DNA from: an uncultured Bacilli bacterium
Lineage (GTDB): Bacteria; Bacillota_I; Bacilli_A; RF39; UBA660
Assembly: GCA_949879835.1 (NCBI GenBank)
Contig: CATLBU010000001.1
Coordinates: 40,740 to 104,739, forward strand
Reading direction: 5' to 3'
DNA length: 64,000 nt
Shown: positions 25,463-34,645 of the stretch, one piece after another
How positions within the stretch are numbered: the stretch's first letter is position 1
Layout of the letters: each line of letters begins with the position of its first letter
Program-made: the position numbers and the translations under genes
The notes under the pieces: generated by a model
Database searches by the model: none
The model's input: the letters and a program-made list of their open reading frames with translations, nothing else
What the model was told of the DNA's origin: nothing

Positions 25463-27670
25463 ATGAAAAAGCCAGAACTTTTATCTCCTGCTGGTAATAT
25501 GGAATGCCTAAAGGCTGCTATAACCGCTGGATGTGATGCTGTTTATTTAGGTGGTAAATCATTTGGAGCGAGAAATTATGCCTCTAATTTTTCTGATTCA
25601 GAATTAATAGAAGCAATTTTCTATGCCCATATTTATAGTGTAAAAGTTTATGTAACAGTTAATACCTTAATCTTTGAAAACGAGATACCTAACTTTATGA
25701 AATATATTGATTTTTTACACAGAAATAATGTAGATGCAATTATTATTCAAGATTTAGGAATGTTAGATCTAGTAAAACAGACCTATCCCAACTTAGAAAT
25801 TCATGCCTCTACACAGATGCATATCCATAATATAGAGGGAGTAAAATTAATACAAAAGTTAGGAGTAGAGCGAGTAGTTTTAGCTAGGGAAACAAGTATA
25901 GAAGAAATAGAAAAAATTAAGGAGAAAACTACAGCAAATTTAGAAGTATTTATTCATGGAGCTTTATGTATTAGTTATTCTGGACAATGTCTTATGAGCT
26001 ATTTTCAAGGAGGACGAAGTGGAAATAGAGGAAGCTGTGCTCAGTGTTGCAGATTGCCTTATGACTTAATTCAAGATAATAAAAAAGTGAATCACGATCA
26101 GTATTTATTAAGTACAAAAGACCTATGTACCATTCAAGAAATTGGAAAATTAATAGAAATAGGTGTAGATAGTTTAAAAATAGAAGGTAGAATGAAAAGA
26201 CCAGAATATGTATACATAGTTACTAAACTATACCGTATAGCAATTGATCAATATATAGAAAATAAAAAAGTTGAAATATCGAATCAGGATCTTCAAAAAT
26301 TATTCAAAATATTCAATCGTAAGTTTACAAAAGGATTTTTATTTCATGAAAAAAACGATTCTTTTACAAATTCCTATCGCCCTAATCATATGGGAATAAA
26401 AATAGGAAAAGTAATATCGAAAGAGAGAAATTTTATATCCATTCAATTAGAGGAAAATATTCATCAAGAAGATGGGATAAGGATCCTAAATAAAAATAAA
26501 GATTTTGGTTGTACTCTAAATAAGATTTATAAAAATAGAAAGTTAGTGCAGAGTGCAAAATCAGGAGAGATTATAACACTCTATATAAATGCACCAATTC
26601 ATATTGGTGATGTTGTAATAAAAACAACAGATAAAATAGATATGGAACTAATTCAAAAACAATTGTTAGAAAATCCTAAAAAAATAGACGTTTTTATTAC
26701 ACTAAAATGTTTATTAAATAAACCATTAGAGGTAACAATTACAGATTCAGTAAATACTATTTGTCTTCAAAGTGATTATATTTGTAAAGAGGCCAGGACT
26801 TCTCCCACTTCAAAAGAAAGAATTGAAAAACAAATCAATCGTTTTCATGATACAGCATACCAAATGAAAGAATTAAAAATAGATATAGATCCTAATGTAT
26901 TTATCGATGTAAAAGAATTAAATCAATTAAGAAGACAAGCCATAGAAAAATTAAATAACACACGATGTTATCAAATACCTTATCAAAAAAAGAATTATAA
27001 AAGATCAGTTATAGATTATAAAAACCCTGAAAGATTAAGCATCCTTATTCCTAATTTATTTCATTTAAAAGAATTAGAGAATTTTCAAAATATTAGAATT
27101 TATAGTAGGGAGAAACAAGGAAATATCATTTATTCATTACCACGAGTTATGCAAAAATTCCCTTCTTACTCAGGAGAATTACTAATTGGAGAACTAGGAA
27201 GTTTATATTCCTATTCTAATGTGATAACAGATTTTTCTTTCAATGTAACCAACTCTTATGCAGTTGCAATACTGAATCATTTCGGTGCAAAGTTAATTAC
27301 TTTATCTTATGAAAATACAGAAGAAAATATTGCTCAAATGATAGATAATTATAAAAAAAGGTATAGTAAAAATCCAAATTTAGAGAAAATTATTTCTTCT
27401 TATCCAGAAGTTATGATTAGTAAATTCAAATTATTAAAAAAATATCAATTGAAGAATGAAGCAATTTTAAAAGGATCCAAAAATAATATGTATAAAATAA
27501 AAGAAAATAATGATTTTATGACAATTTATCACCATGAAAAAATGGTAGAGGATGATTATCAAAAATATTATAATATGGGAGTTGAATCGTTAAGAGTAGA
27601 GTATCATGATGCCAAAGATTTAGAATTGATTCAAAGAATTCAAAAATATTTACAAAAAAAAGAGAAATAA
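25463..27670 (+). CDS. U32 family protein with DUF3656 (RlhA-like RNA hydroxylation or peptidase family)
   Basis: The 735-residue protein opens with ELLSPAGNMECLKAAITAGCDAVYLGG and carries the U32 signature (EVFIHGALCISYSGQC...GRSGNRGSCAQCCR, about 160-195). The clustered Cys are now thought to bind an Fe-S cluster in the RNA-hydroxylating members (E. coli RlhA for 23S rRNA, TrhP for tRNA). The long C-terminal part resembles the DUF3656 extension of RlhA. By homology it hydroxylates rRNA or tRNA; older annotation would read collagenase-like peptidase. It is likely a single-gene unit behind the palindromic promoter. Confidence 0.82.
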   Translation: MKKPELLSPAGNMECLKAAITAGCDAVYLGGKSFGARNYASNFSDSELIEAIFYAHIYSVKVYVTVNTLIFENEIPNFMKYIDFLHRNNVDAIIIQDLGMLDLVKQTYPNLEIHASTQMHIHNIEGVKLIQKLGVERVVLARETSIEEIEKIKEKTTANLEVFIHGALCISYSGQCLMSYFQGGRSGNRGSCAQCCRLPYDLIQDNKKVNHDQYLLSTKDLCTIQEIGKLIEIGVDSLKIEGRMKRPEYVYIVTKLYRIAIDQYIENKKVEISNQDLQKLFKIFNRKFTKGFLFHEKNDSFTNSYRPNHMGIKIGKVISKERNFISIQLEENIHQEDGIRILNKNKDFGCTLNKIYKNRKLVQSAKSGEIITLYINAPIHIGDVVIKTTDKIDMELIQKQLLENPKKIDVFITLKCLLNKPLEVTITDSVNTICLQSDYICKEARTSPTSKERIEKQINRFHDTAYQMKELKIDIDPNVFIDVKELNQLRRQAIEKLNNTRCYQIPYQKKNYKRSVIDYKNPERLSILIPNLFHLKELENFQNIRIYSREKQGNIIYSLPRVMQKFPSYSGELLIGELGSLYSYSNVITDFSFNVTNSYAVAILNHFGAKLITLSYENTEENIAQMIDNYKKRYSKNPNLEKIISSYPEVMISKFKLLKKYQLKNEAILKGSKNNMYKIKENNDFMTIYHHEKMVEDDYQKYYNMGVESLRVEYHDAKDLELIQRIQKYLQKKEK

Positions 27671-27672
27671 TC

Positions 27673-27702
27673 TTGTTTTAACGGACTAAAAAGAGGTATA
27701 AT
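27673..27702 (+). promoter_or_regulatory. promoter of the 52-residue membrane protein gene
   Basis: TTGTTT (27673-27678), an 18-bp spacer and TATAAT (27697-27702). Confidence 0.55.
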
Positions 27703-27718
27703 ATAAATAGGTGATAAT

Positions 27719-27877
27719 ATGACAAATGAATTTGATCAACAAATAGAATGGAAAGAAGACTCTATAGAAGAATTTTCAATTAAAAAAAGTTATGGATTTG
27801 TAGAACCAGCCTTACTTGCTGTAATTACAGGTTTAATAGGAGAAATATCACTTTTGTATATTATTTCGCATATATAA
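27719..27877 (+). CDS. small membrane protein (52 residues)
   Basis: ATG 27719 follows AGGTGAT and opens a 52-codon frame. The first half is acidic (IEWKEDSIEEFS). The second half is one membrane span (about 31-51) ending at the stop, so the protein is tail-anchored with the acidic part in the cytoplasm. It has its own promoter (27673-27702) and a clear terminator (27876-27900), which together argue strongly that it is a real gene. I recognise no family. Confidence 0.75.
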   Translation: MTNEFDQQIEWKEDSIEEFSIKKSYGFVEPALLAVITGLIGEISLLYIISHI

Positions 27878-27900
27878 TAGTACTATGTACTATTTTTTTT
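27876..27900 (+). terminator. terminator of the small membrane protein gene
   Basis: AATAGTAC (27876-27883) and GTACTATT (27887-27894) pair around TAT and are followed by T-rich sequence. Confidence 0.75.
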
Positions 27901-27908
27901 TGACTTTG

Positions 27909-27937
27909 TTGAAAAAAAGGGGTATTTATAGTATACT
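27909..27937 (+). promoter_or_regulatory. promoter of prfA
   Basis: TTGAAA (27909-27914), a 17-bp spacer and TATACT (27932-27937); transcription would start about 20 bases before the ATG. Confidence 0.65.
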
Positions 27938-27965
27938 AATATATAGTTTTTGAAGGAGAGATATT

Positions 27966-29021
27966 ATGATAGAACGATTACAGACAATAGAAGTAAGATA
28001 TGATGAATTAACCCAAGAATTAATGAAACCAGAAGTAATATCCAATATCAAAAAGACACTAGAATTAACCAAGGAACAAGCTAGTTTAAAAGAAGCTTAT
28101 GATGCCTATCAAGAATATAAAAAATTAAAAAAAGAAATTGCGGATACAAAAGAGATGACAAAAGATCCAGAACTTGGAGAAATGGCAAAAGATGAATTAG
28201 CAGAATTAGAAGAAAGACAGGAACAATTAGAAAAAGAAATTGAAATTTTATTACTTCCGAAGGATCCAAATGATGGAAAAAATGTTATTGTTGAAATCAG
28301 AGGAGCAGCAGGAGGCGATGAAGCGAATATTTTTGCTGGCGATCTTTATCGTATGTATTTAAAACTAGCTGAAAAAGAAGGATGGAAAATAGAAGTATTA
28401 ACAGAGGATCATTCAGAAGGTGGCGGATTTACTCTAATTAGTTTTATGGTAAAAGGAGAAAATGTTTATTCCAAACTAAAATATGAAAGTGGAGCTCACA
28501 GGGTACAGAGAGTGCCAGTTACAGAAACCCAAGGTCGTGTTCATACTTCAACAGCTACTGTTTTAGTAATGCCAGAAGCAGAAGAAGTTGATGTAGAAAT
28601 TAACCAAAGTGATTTAAGAATTGATGTATATCGTTCTAGTGGTTGTGGAGGACAAGGAGTCAATACGACAGATAGTGCAGTTCGTATTACGCACCTTCCT
28701 ACAGGAATTGTGGTTACTTGTCAAAATGAAAGAAGTCAAATTCAAAATAAAGAGAAATGTATGCAGATGCTAAGAACAAAATTATATGAAGAAACTTTAA
28801 GAAAACAAGAGGAAGAATTAGGTAGTGAAAGAAGAAATAAAATAGGAACTGGCGATCGTTCTGAGAAAATAAGAACATATAATTATCCTCAAAACCGTGT
28901 AACAGATCATCGAATTGGATTCACTTTAAAACAATTAGATCGTGTTATGGAGGGAGATTTAGATCAAGTAATAGAAGCATTAATTACAGAAGATCAAGCT
29001 AGAAAACTTAGAGGTGAGTAA
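27966..29021 (+). CDS. prfA: peptide chain release factor 1
   Basis: RF1 reads UAA and UAG. The 351-residue protein has the PVT tripeptide anticodon ([11 protein letters not shown], near 184) that marks RF1 rather than RF2, and the catalytic GGQ ([20 protein letters not shown]). The N-terminal coiled domain is complete. TGAAGGAGAG precedes the ATG. The methyltransferase PrmC that modifies the GGQ glutamine is encoded 1.2 kb downstream, separated by two unrelated membrane-protein genes. Confidence 0.97.
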   Translation: MIERLQTIEVRYDELTQELMKPEVISNIKKTLELTKEQASLKEAYDAYQEYKKLKKEIADTKEMTKDPELGEMAKDELAELEERQEQLEKEIEILLLPKDPNDGKNVIVEIRGAAGGDEANIFAGDLYRMYLKLAEKEGWKIEVLTEDHSEGGGFTLISFMVKGENVYSKLKYESGAHRVQRVPVTETQGRVHTSTATVLVMPEAEEVDVEINQSDLRIDVYRSSGCGGQGVNTTDSAVRITHLPTGIVVTCQNERSQIQNKEKCMQMLRTKLYEETLRKQEEELGSERRNKIGTGDRSEKIRTYNYPQNRVTDHRIGFTLKQLDRVMEGDLDQVIEALITEDQARKLRGE

Positions 29022-29022
29022 T

Positions 29023-29586
29023 ATGAAAAAAGAAATAGAAATCACAAAAGATAATTATGAAGATTATGTAAAATTATATGAAAGGCGTAATATATTTAGT
29101 AATAAAAGGGAAAAATTTAAGTACTGCTTTGTTTTATCTACTAGTTTTATAGTGCTTTGTTTTTTAACTTATGAAATAGTATCACAGATTAATATGTTAG
29201 AGATTGTAGAGAATTTCAAGATGATAATAAAGGGACTGATATGCATAGGTGGAACTACTGCTATTATGACCGTTCCTCATGATTTAGCAAACAAATCTCA
29301 TGAAAAAATGGTCGGTAAGGATTTTCCAAATATTAATACTAAAATAAAGACATATCAATTAGAGGAAATGTTAGAAAAAGCAAATAGTTTAGCGAGTGAA
29401 AAAATAGATGTAACAACATATGAAAATACAATAAGAAACCAAAATCTTATCGAAAAATATGAGCAAATTAAAGAAAAAATGTTAGAAGAATATCGAAGAG
29501 ATTATTCTAGTCTAGAATATGATACAAGTGTATCAGAGGAACAATTAGAAAACGTAACAGAAAAAGTTAAAAAATTAGTAAGATAA
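29023..29586 (+). CDS. small membrane protein, first of a tandem paralogous pair
   Basis: ATG 29023 follows AGGTGAG one base after the prfA stop; GTG 29014 lies within prfA and is rejected. The 187-residue product starts KKEIEITKDNYEDYVKLYERR. Two hydrophobic segments follow (about 33-54 and 67-83), then a long cytoplasmic helical region with FPNINTKIKTYQLEEML, YEQIKEKMLEEYRR and SEEQLENVTEKVKKLV. The same blocks occur in order in the next gene, so the two are duplicates. I know no family; topology suggests both ends lie in the cytoplasm. Confidence 0.7.
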   Translation: MKKEIEITKDNYEDYVKLYERRNIFSNKREKFKYCFVLSTSFIVLCFLTYEIVSQINMLEIVENFKMIIKGLICIGGTTAIMTVPHDLANKSHEKMVGKDFPNINTKIKTYQLEEMLEKANSLASEKIDVTTYENTIRNQNLIEKYEQIKEKMLEEYRRDYSSLEYDTSVSEEQLENVTEKVKKLVR

Positions 29587-29610
29587 CAAATTAATTTAGG
29601 AGAAAATAGT

Positions 29611-30282
29611 ATGAAAGAAGAAATAGAGATAACGAGAAAAAATTATAAAACTTATATACAATTATATGAAAGGAAAGATAGAATTGATAAAAATTCTACA
29701 AGATTAGAGAATATTTTAAAAATTATTGAATTCTTATTACTATTAGGTATAGCAATCAACGTTGGTATTAATTATGGTCTTATTGGTATAGGGTTACTTG
29801 CAGTAGGAATCTATACATTTGTTAACCCAGAAATTAAAAGTACTTATCAAAAAAGAAAGAATAAAGAATTAAAAGAAATATTTCCCAATATTGATACAAA
29901 AATAGAAACAGAAGAATTAATAGATAACTTGATTATGAAGCGTATTATGTCTTTAAGATATGTCAAATCAGGTAAATATATAAAAAAAGGAGAATGGCAG
30001 ATTACGATTCATGAAGAAAAATTTTTAGAATACCAAAACTATTTAGAACAATTAAATGAACAAAAAGAAAAAGAAGAAAAGAGAAAACAACAATTAATTC
30101 ATAAGTATAATGAAATAAAGAAACAAATGCTAGATGAATATATAAGAAAACCCACTAATATAAATTGCCCACTATTTGTCCCAGAGGGGGAATTAGATAA
30201 GGCAAAGAAACAAGTAAAGAAACTAGTAAAAAGTAGGCATAATGAAAGAAAGAGAATACCTAAAAAAACATTTACCATCTGA
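29611..30282 (+). CDS. small membrane protein, second of a tandem paralogous pair
   Basis: This 223-residue product repeats the block order of the preceding gene: KEEIEITRKNYKTYIQLYERK, two adjacent hydrophobic segments (about 35-70), FPNIDTKIETEELIDNL, YNEIKKQMLDEYIRKP and PEGELDKAKKQVKKLV. It has an extra charged coiled-coil insertion near 130-165 and a basic tail (RHNERKRIPKKTFTI). TTTAGGAG precedes the ATG. Its end overlaps the prmC start by 41 bases, so translation of the two is coupled. Confidence 0.7.
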   Translation: MKEEIEITRKNYKTYIQLYERKDRIDKNSTRLENILKIIEFLLLLGIAINVGINYGLIGIGLLAVGIYTFVNPEIKSTYQKRKNKELKEIFPNIDTKIETEELIDNLIMKRIMSLRYVKSGKYIKKGEWQITIHEEKFLEYQNYLEQLNEQKEKEEKRKQQLIHKYNEIKKQMLDEYIRKPTNINCPLFVPEGELDKAKKQVKKLVKSRHNERKRIPKKTFTI

Positions 30283-30955
30283 TAAATTAGAAGAAGGAAT
30301 AAAAAGATTAAATAACGGTGAACCTGTTCAATATATTGTGGGGAATGTAAATTTTTTTGGTAATGAAATTCATATAAATAGAAATGTTTTAATTCCAAGA
30401 TTTGAAACAGAGGAACTAGTAGACTACACTATCAAATATGCTAAAAAGATGTTTTCACATAAAATAGATATCGTAGATCTTGGAACTGGTAGTGGCTGTA
30501 TAGCAATTACATTAAAGAAAAAATTAGAATGCAATATGACAGCAATTGACATATCAGATAAGGCACTAGAAGTAGCTAGAAAAAATGCCAACCAAAATAA
30601 TACAGAAATTCGTTTTATTCAAAATGATATGTTAGATAATATTTCAGATCAATTTGATATCATTATTAGTAATCCCCCATATATTTCAAAAGAAGAAGAA
30701 ATTATGGATATTGTAAAAAACAATGAACCACATATTGCTTTATATGCAAAGCATAATGGATTATATTTTTACGAAAAAATATTAGAACAATCTAAAAACA
30801 ATGTAAAGAATAAATTCTTAATAGCTTTTGAAATTGGATATCAACAGGGGGAAACTCTAAAGAAACTTGCGCAAAAATATTATCCAAATGCAGATGTTTT
30901 TGTCAAAAAAGATTTGCAAGGAAAAGATCGCTTTTTATTTATTATAGAAAAATAA
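30242..30955 (+). CDS. prmC: release factor glutamine methyltransferase PrmC (short N-terminus)
   Basis: PrmC methylates the glutamine of the GGQ motif in release factors. The catalytic part is complete: GEPVQYIVGNVNFFGNEI, RNVLIPRFETEELVD, the SAM loop VDLGTGSGCIAI and the NPPY motif (IIISNPPYIS). The protein has 237 residues, whereas the family usually has about 280; about 40 residues of the N-terminal helical substrate-binding domain are missing. ATG 30242 lies inside the preceding gene; no earlier start in this frame restores the missing part. The linkage to prfA fits the function. Confidence 0.9.
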   Translation: MKEREYLKKHLPSDKLEEGIKRLNNGEPVQYIVGNVNFFGNEIHINRNVLIPRFETEELVDYTIKYAKKMFSHKIDIVDLGTGSGCIAITLKKKLECNMTAIDISDKALEVARKNANQNNTEIRFIQNDMLDNISDQFDIIISNPPYISKEEEIMDIVKNNEPHIALYAKHNGLYFYEKILEQSKNNVKNKFLIAFEIGYQQGETLKKLAQKYYPNADVFVKKDLQGKDRFLFIIEK

Positions 30956-30956
30956 C

Positions 30957-30981
30957 AAAACACTTCAAAATAGTGTTTTTT
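30957..30981 (+). terminator. terminator after prmC
   Basis: AAAACACT (30957-30964) and AGTGTTTT (30972-30979) pair and are followed by T. Confidence 0.75.
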
Positions 30982-30982
30982 C

Positions 30983-31002
30983 TTGACATTCTTTGACATT
31001 CT
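30983..31002 (+). repeat. tandem 10-bp repeat TTGACATTCT x2
   Basis: Two identical TTGACATTCT copies stand side by side just after the prmC terminator, with a partial third (TTGAG). Each contains a perfect -35 hexamer, but neither has a -10 at 17 bp. It could be a regulator site or promoter debris. Confidence 0.4.
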
Positions 31003-31016
31003 TGAGTTTAAAATAA

Positions 31017-31045
31017 TTGAGTTAATCATTAAAAGAAGATATAAT
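31017..31045 (+). promoter_or_regulatory. promoter of the acetyltransferase gene
   Basis: TTGAGT (31017-31022), a 17-bp spacer and TATAAT (31040-31045). Confidence 0.65.
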
Positions 31046-31074
31046 ATAAGTGTAATAATGGAAGGAGAATGGAG

Positions 31075-31527
31075 TTGGAAGTAGAATTTAGAGTAGCAAC
31101 AAAAAAAGATGTTGCTGGGATTATTGAACTTTGTAATGAGTGTTTTTTTGAAGAAACAGATGTAAAATTTGCTGAGCGGGTATTTGAAGAAACAAAAGAT
31201 AGTCCAAATGATATTTATTTAATTGGGATTGTAGAAGGGAAAATTGTTGCTCATGCTAAGATAACAATTATTAAAACAATCTATGGGAAAATGAATACCT
31301 ATTCAATATTAAACCATGTTTGTGTAAAACCAGAATATAGACGTCATAATATTGCAACAAAAATGTTAGAAGAAATTGAAAGAATAAGTGTAGAAAATGG
31401 TTGTGTAACAATGGAGTTATGGTCTAATAATGTTAGAACGGCTGCCCATGCTTGTTATAAGAACTATGGATTTCATCTAGATGAAGCAGGATTCTTCTCA
31501 AAATCTATTAATCAGGGAGAAATATAA
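31075..31527 (+). CDS. GNAT-family N-acetyltransferase
   Basis: The ~150-residue protein has the GNAT acetyl-CoA motif A (VKPEYRRHNIATKMLEEI) and the motif B end (AHACYKNYGF). The substrate is unknown. GAAGGAG (31061-31067) is one base from ATG 31069 but seven from the in-frame TTG 31075, so TTG is preferred; the change is two residues. The following membrane-protein gene starts two bases after the stop, so both are likely co-expressed. Confidence 0.85.
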   Translation: MEVEFRVATKKDVAGIIELCNECFFEETDVKFAERVFEETKDSPNDIYLIGIVEGKIVAHAKITIIKTIYGKMNTYSILNHVCVKPEYRRHNIATKMLEEIERISVENGCVTMELWSNNVRTAAHACYKNYGFHLDEAGFFSKSINQGEI

Positions 31528-31528
31528 T

Positions 31529-32713
31529 ATGAAATTAGATAAGATATATATTGGTGGTTGGTTTCAACGAACAACATTACAACTTAGTGAAGTATATGAC
31601 TTTGTTCGAGAGGGAACTTCTCAGTTGAAACTCGATCAAAAAAAATTGAATAAACTACATAAGGAATTAAATATAAAAGATGTAAATTATAAGATAGATG
31701 GCTTAGAGTATATTTTAATTAATACCAATGATGAGGTAAATATTAAAATATTCGAAGATGGATTAATTGTTTTAAATGATGAGAATGTCAATGAATTTTC
31801 ATTGCTATCTGATTTGGATAATTTAGCGAAATATTATGAAACAAAATTATCACCAGCTATCAATTATTTATTTAGTTTAGGAGCACCAGTTCCAAAAGAA
31901 CTTGCAAATATTAAAACAGTATATCCTTATTTTATTGTGTTAAATAATGAATCGAAAGAAAATATTGCAACCCTTTTAAATAAAACAGAAAGAGAAAAAT
32001 ATTTTGAATTTGAAAATGATAGTTACGATGTTATTAGAGGAAATAAATACTATTTTATTAATTCTAAAACAAAGGATTCTGCTAGTGTAGAAAGATATGT
32101 AGAAGAACAAATCTTTATTCGTGAGTTTAAAGCCCAATTACACCGTTATTTAAATCTACATAGAATTATTTGGGAAAAAATAGATGCTGTTAAAGAGAAT
32201 GTTAAAGTAAAAGGAAAAGATATTGTTGCTTTTTCTAGTAAAATAGATGGTTACAGAAAAACAGTAAACTTAATTGATTCAAGAATTAATCAAATGAATA
32301 CCTATATTAGTACAAGGGAAAAAATTGCTAAAAGTGATGAAAACTTATCAGAATCTCTTGCTCTAATTGGATATCGTTATGAAACATTAAAAAATACAGT
32401 ATCCTATATGCAACAAATATGGTCTATGACAAAGAATTATTTATCATCAGCAGACTCTTTATTTAAAGGACTAGAAAATCAAATTACATCAAAATCAGTT
32501 AATAACTTAACAATTGTTACATCGATGGGTGTCGGAGCTTCTCTACTTGGATTATTCACAAAATCAGAACCAACGTTTACATCATTTGGATTTATTTACT
32601 TCTTTATATTAGCTTTTGTTGGTTATTCTGTAAATAAAATTATGAACTTTGTATCTCAAAATCGTAAATATGAGATTTCTGATATTGAATATGATAAGAA
32701 TATTGATAAATAA
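31529..32713 (+). CDS. coiled-coil membrane protein with CorA-like topology, family unrecognised
   Basis: The 394-residue protein has an N-terminal mixed alpha/beta region (1-180) and a long helical stretch (190-325; KIDGYRKTVNLIDSRINQMNTYISTREK). Two C-terminal membrane spans follow, the first starting after NNLTIVTSMGVGASLLGLF and the second being FIYFFILAFVGYSVNKI. Long helix, then two close spans at the C-terminus, resembles CorA-type channels. The GMN signature is absent, so no ion role can be claimed. ATG 31529 is the start; frames upstream overlap the acetyltransferase. Confidence 0.6.
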   Translation: MKLDKIYIGGWFQRTTLQLSEVYDFVREGTSQLKLDQKKLNKLHKELNIKDVNYKIDGLEYILINTNDEVNIKIFEDGLIVLNDENVNEFSLLSDLDNLAKYYETKLSPAINYLFSLGAPVPKELANIKTVYPYFIVLNNESKENIATLLNKTEREKYFEFENDSYDVIRGNKYYFINSKTKDSASVERYVEEQIFIREFKAQLHRYLNLHRIIWEKIDAVKENVKVKGKDIVAFSSKIDGYRKTVNLIDSRINQMNTYISTREKIAKSDENLSESLALIGYRYETLKNTVSYMQQIWSMTKNYLSSADSLFKGLENQITSKSVNNLTIVTSMGVGASLLGLFTKSEPTFTSFGFIYFFILAFVGYSVNKIMNFVSQNRKYEISDIEYDKNIDK

Positions 32714-32719
32714 ATATAA

Positions 32720-32749
32720 AGCCTATAAAGAAATCCTTTATAGGTTTTA
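32720..32749 (+). terminator. terminator after the CorA-like topology protein
   Basis: CCTATAAAG (32722-32730) and CTTTATAGG (32736-32744) form a 9-bp stem followed by TTTTAT. Confidence 0.75.
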
Positions 32750-32864
32750 TCATGAAATTATAATTGAAATATTATAAAGTATAATCTAATATCAGCTTTT
32801 GATTTGTAATTACTACCTGTTATGAAATATCATATATACACGAAAGTTCATGATGATGCAATAA

Positions 32865-32891
32865 AAAAGGTAATTACCAAAATCACCTTTT
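32865..32891 (-). terminator. terminator of the ABC half-transporter gene
   Basis: On the minus strand AAAAGGT pairs with ACCTTTT and runs into TTTTTTAT; the stop codon overlaps the stem. Confidence 0.55.
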
Positions 32892-34578
32892 AAACATTCA
32901 CTAATTTCTTTGCCATTTTCTTTTTAACAACAGCTGTTTTAATTTTATTGTTTTCAAAAGTAATAATCTTATCTGCTAAGTCTAATACTTCTTCATCTCT
33001 AGATATCATAATAATCGTATGATCTTTGCTTAATTCTTTGATAATATTAATCACAGCCCCTTTATATCTAGTATCTAGTAAATTGATTGTTTCATCAAAC
33101 ATCATAATTTTGGAATCCTTGAGTAATACTCTGGCAATCGCAATTGCAATCTTTAAATTATTGGAAATTTTTTCACTATTGTCATTAATCATCGTATCGT
33201 ATTTATTCTTTAAAGACATAATTTCATCATGAATTCCGATTTCTTCACAAACATTTTTAATAGTAGAAAAATTATCATTGACTAACATTAAATTCTCTTT
33301 AATACTAAGATCAAAGAAACTAGGCTCTTTTCGGACCAAAGAAACTAAGTTGTAATAAATTTCATCATGAATTAACTCATAGGGATCTCCATCAATATAA
33401 ATATCACCTTTATGCTTTCGATTCATTTTCATAAGCAAATCGAACACACCAGTTTTACCAGTCCCAGGATTACCAGTAATAACGGTAATAGAGTCACACT
33501 TAATATTTAAAGAAACAGTATTTAAAATAGGATCCTTTTTATTACCATACAATACACTATCAAATTCAATATTCCCCTTGTATTCTTTTTCCGGTAAGAA
33601 TTGAATTTTTTCCGCATTTGTTCTAAATTCTAATAATTTATTTAAACGTTTCAAAGAAACTTTGAAATCTTCTAATCCAATCATTAATGTTCCAATAATA
33701 TCATAGTTCTCTGTAATTTTTCCGTAATAAGTATAAATAACTAAAATAGTACCTACTTCCATTTTTCCTAAAGAACATAAATAAACTCCATAGATTGCCA
33801 AACCATAACGAACGACTTCAATAATTCCCAAGATGACCTGCTTCACATAAACAGTGAAAGAATTATATTGATCATTATCTTTTAAGTATTTATCACAAAC
33901 GTGATTTACTCTATCATTCACACTTCTAAAAACATTAAATCCTTTAATTTCCTTGATTGTATTAAAAACCTCATGTGTGACGGCAAATTTCTTATCAAGA
34001 GAAGATTTACGATTTTGATTGAGTTCCTTAGTATGCTTTCCAGTAACTACAAAACCAAGGAAAGTAATCACAGAAATGCCAACAGTAATAAAGAACATCT
34101 TTAAATCAATACTAAAGAAATAATAATAAATAATTAGGAATTCTAATACACGCACAAGTTTAATGATCAAATCCGCTAAAAATGTAACTACAATATCAAT
34201 ATCAGTATTAATAATATTACTAAATTCTCCCAAATTAAAGCGAGACAAACTATACAATGAATTTTCTACTATAGAAGTATAAATAATATTAGAATATCCT
34301 TTATACATCTTATTATACAATTTATAATAAATTAGATTGTTTAAACAAGCACTAATATAATATCCAACAGATATTCCTAAAGTAATAAAAATGAAACGAT
34401 AAGCAGAATCAAAGCTACCCTGCGTAACCATATCAATTGCTTTTCCCCAGATAATTGGAATAATTAATAAAGTTCCGCGGTAAATAATTGAAATAATGAC
34501 TTTAACAAAAAGATCCCACCAACAATGCTTTAATATTTTATTTGTCTCTTTCCGAATTTCTGTTTTTTGCTTTTTCAT
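32890..34578 (-). CDS. ABC exporter-type half-transporter with degenerate ATPase motifs
   Basis: The 562-residue protein has six membrane spans (about 25-290) and a C-terminal nucleotide-binding domain. Walker A is intact (GNPGTGKTGV) and Walker B ends MMFDET. The signature LSGGQ position reads ISNNLKIAIAIAR, and the switch His after the last strand is missing (IIMISRDEE). Such a domain may bind but hydrolyse ATP poorly, as in the degenerate half of a heterodimer. No partner half-transporter is adjacent. TAGGAG precedes the ATG; a -10 (TATAAT on the minus strand) lies at 34646-34651. Confidence 0.8.
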   Translation of the reverse strand: MKKQKTEIRKETNKILKHCWWDLFVKVIISIIYRGTLLIIPIIWGKAIDMVTQGSFDSAYRFIFITLGISVGYYISACLNNLIYYKLYNKMYKGYSNIIYTSIVENSLYSLSRFNLGEFSNIINTDIDIVVTFLADLIIKLVRVLEFLIIYYYFFSIDLKMFFITVGISVITFLGFVVTGKHTKELNQNRKSSLDKKFAVTHEVFNTIKEIKGFNVFRSVNDRVNHVCDKYLKDNDQYNSFTVYVKQVILGIIEVVRYGLAIYGVYLCSLGKMEVGTILVIYTYYGKITENYDIIGTLMIGLEDFKVSLKRLNKLLEFRTNAEKIQFLPEKEYKGNIEFDSVLYGNKKDPILNTVSLNIKCDSITVITGNPGTGKTGVFDLLMKMNRKHKGDIYIDGDPYELIHDEIYYNLVSLVRKEPSFFDLSIKENLMLVNDNFSTIKNVCEEIGIHDEIMSLKNKYDTMINDNSEKISNNLKIAIAIARVLLKDSKIMMFDETINLLDTRYKGAVINIIKELSKDHTIIMISRDEEVLDLADKIITFENNKIKTAVVKKKMAKKLVNV

Positions 34579-34645
34579 AACCCACTCCTAAAATTCTAAT
34601 AAAATTGATGCATATTAAAAATTTTCTGTTTGATTTCAATATGAT

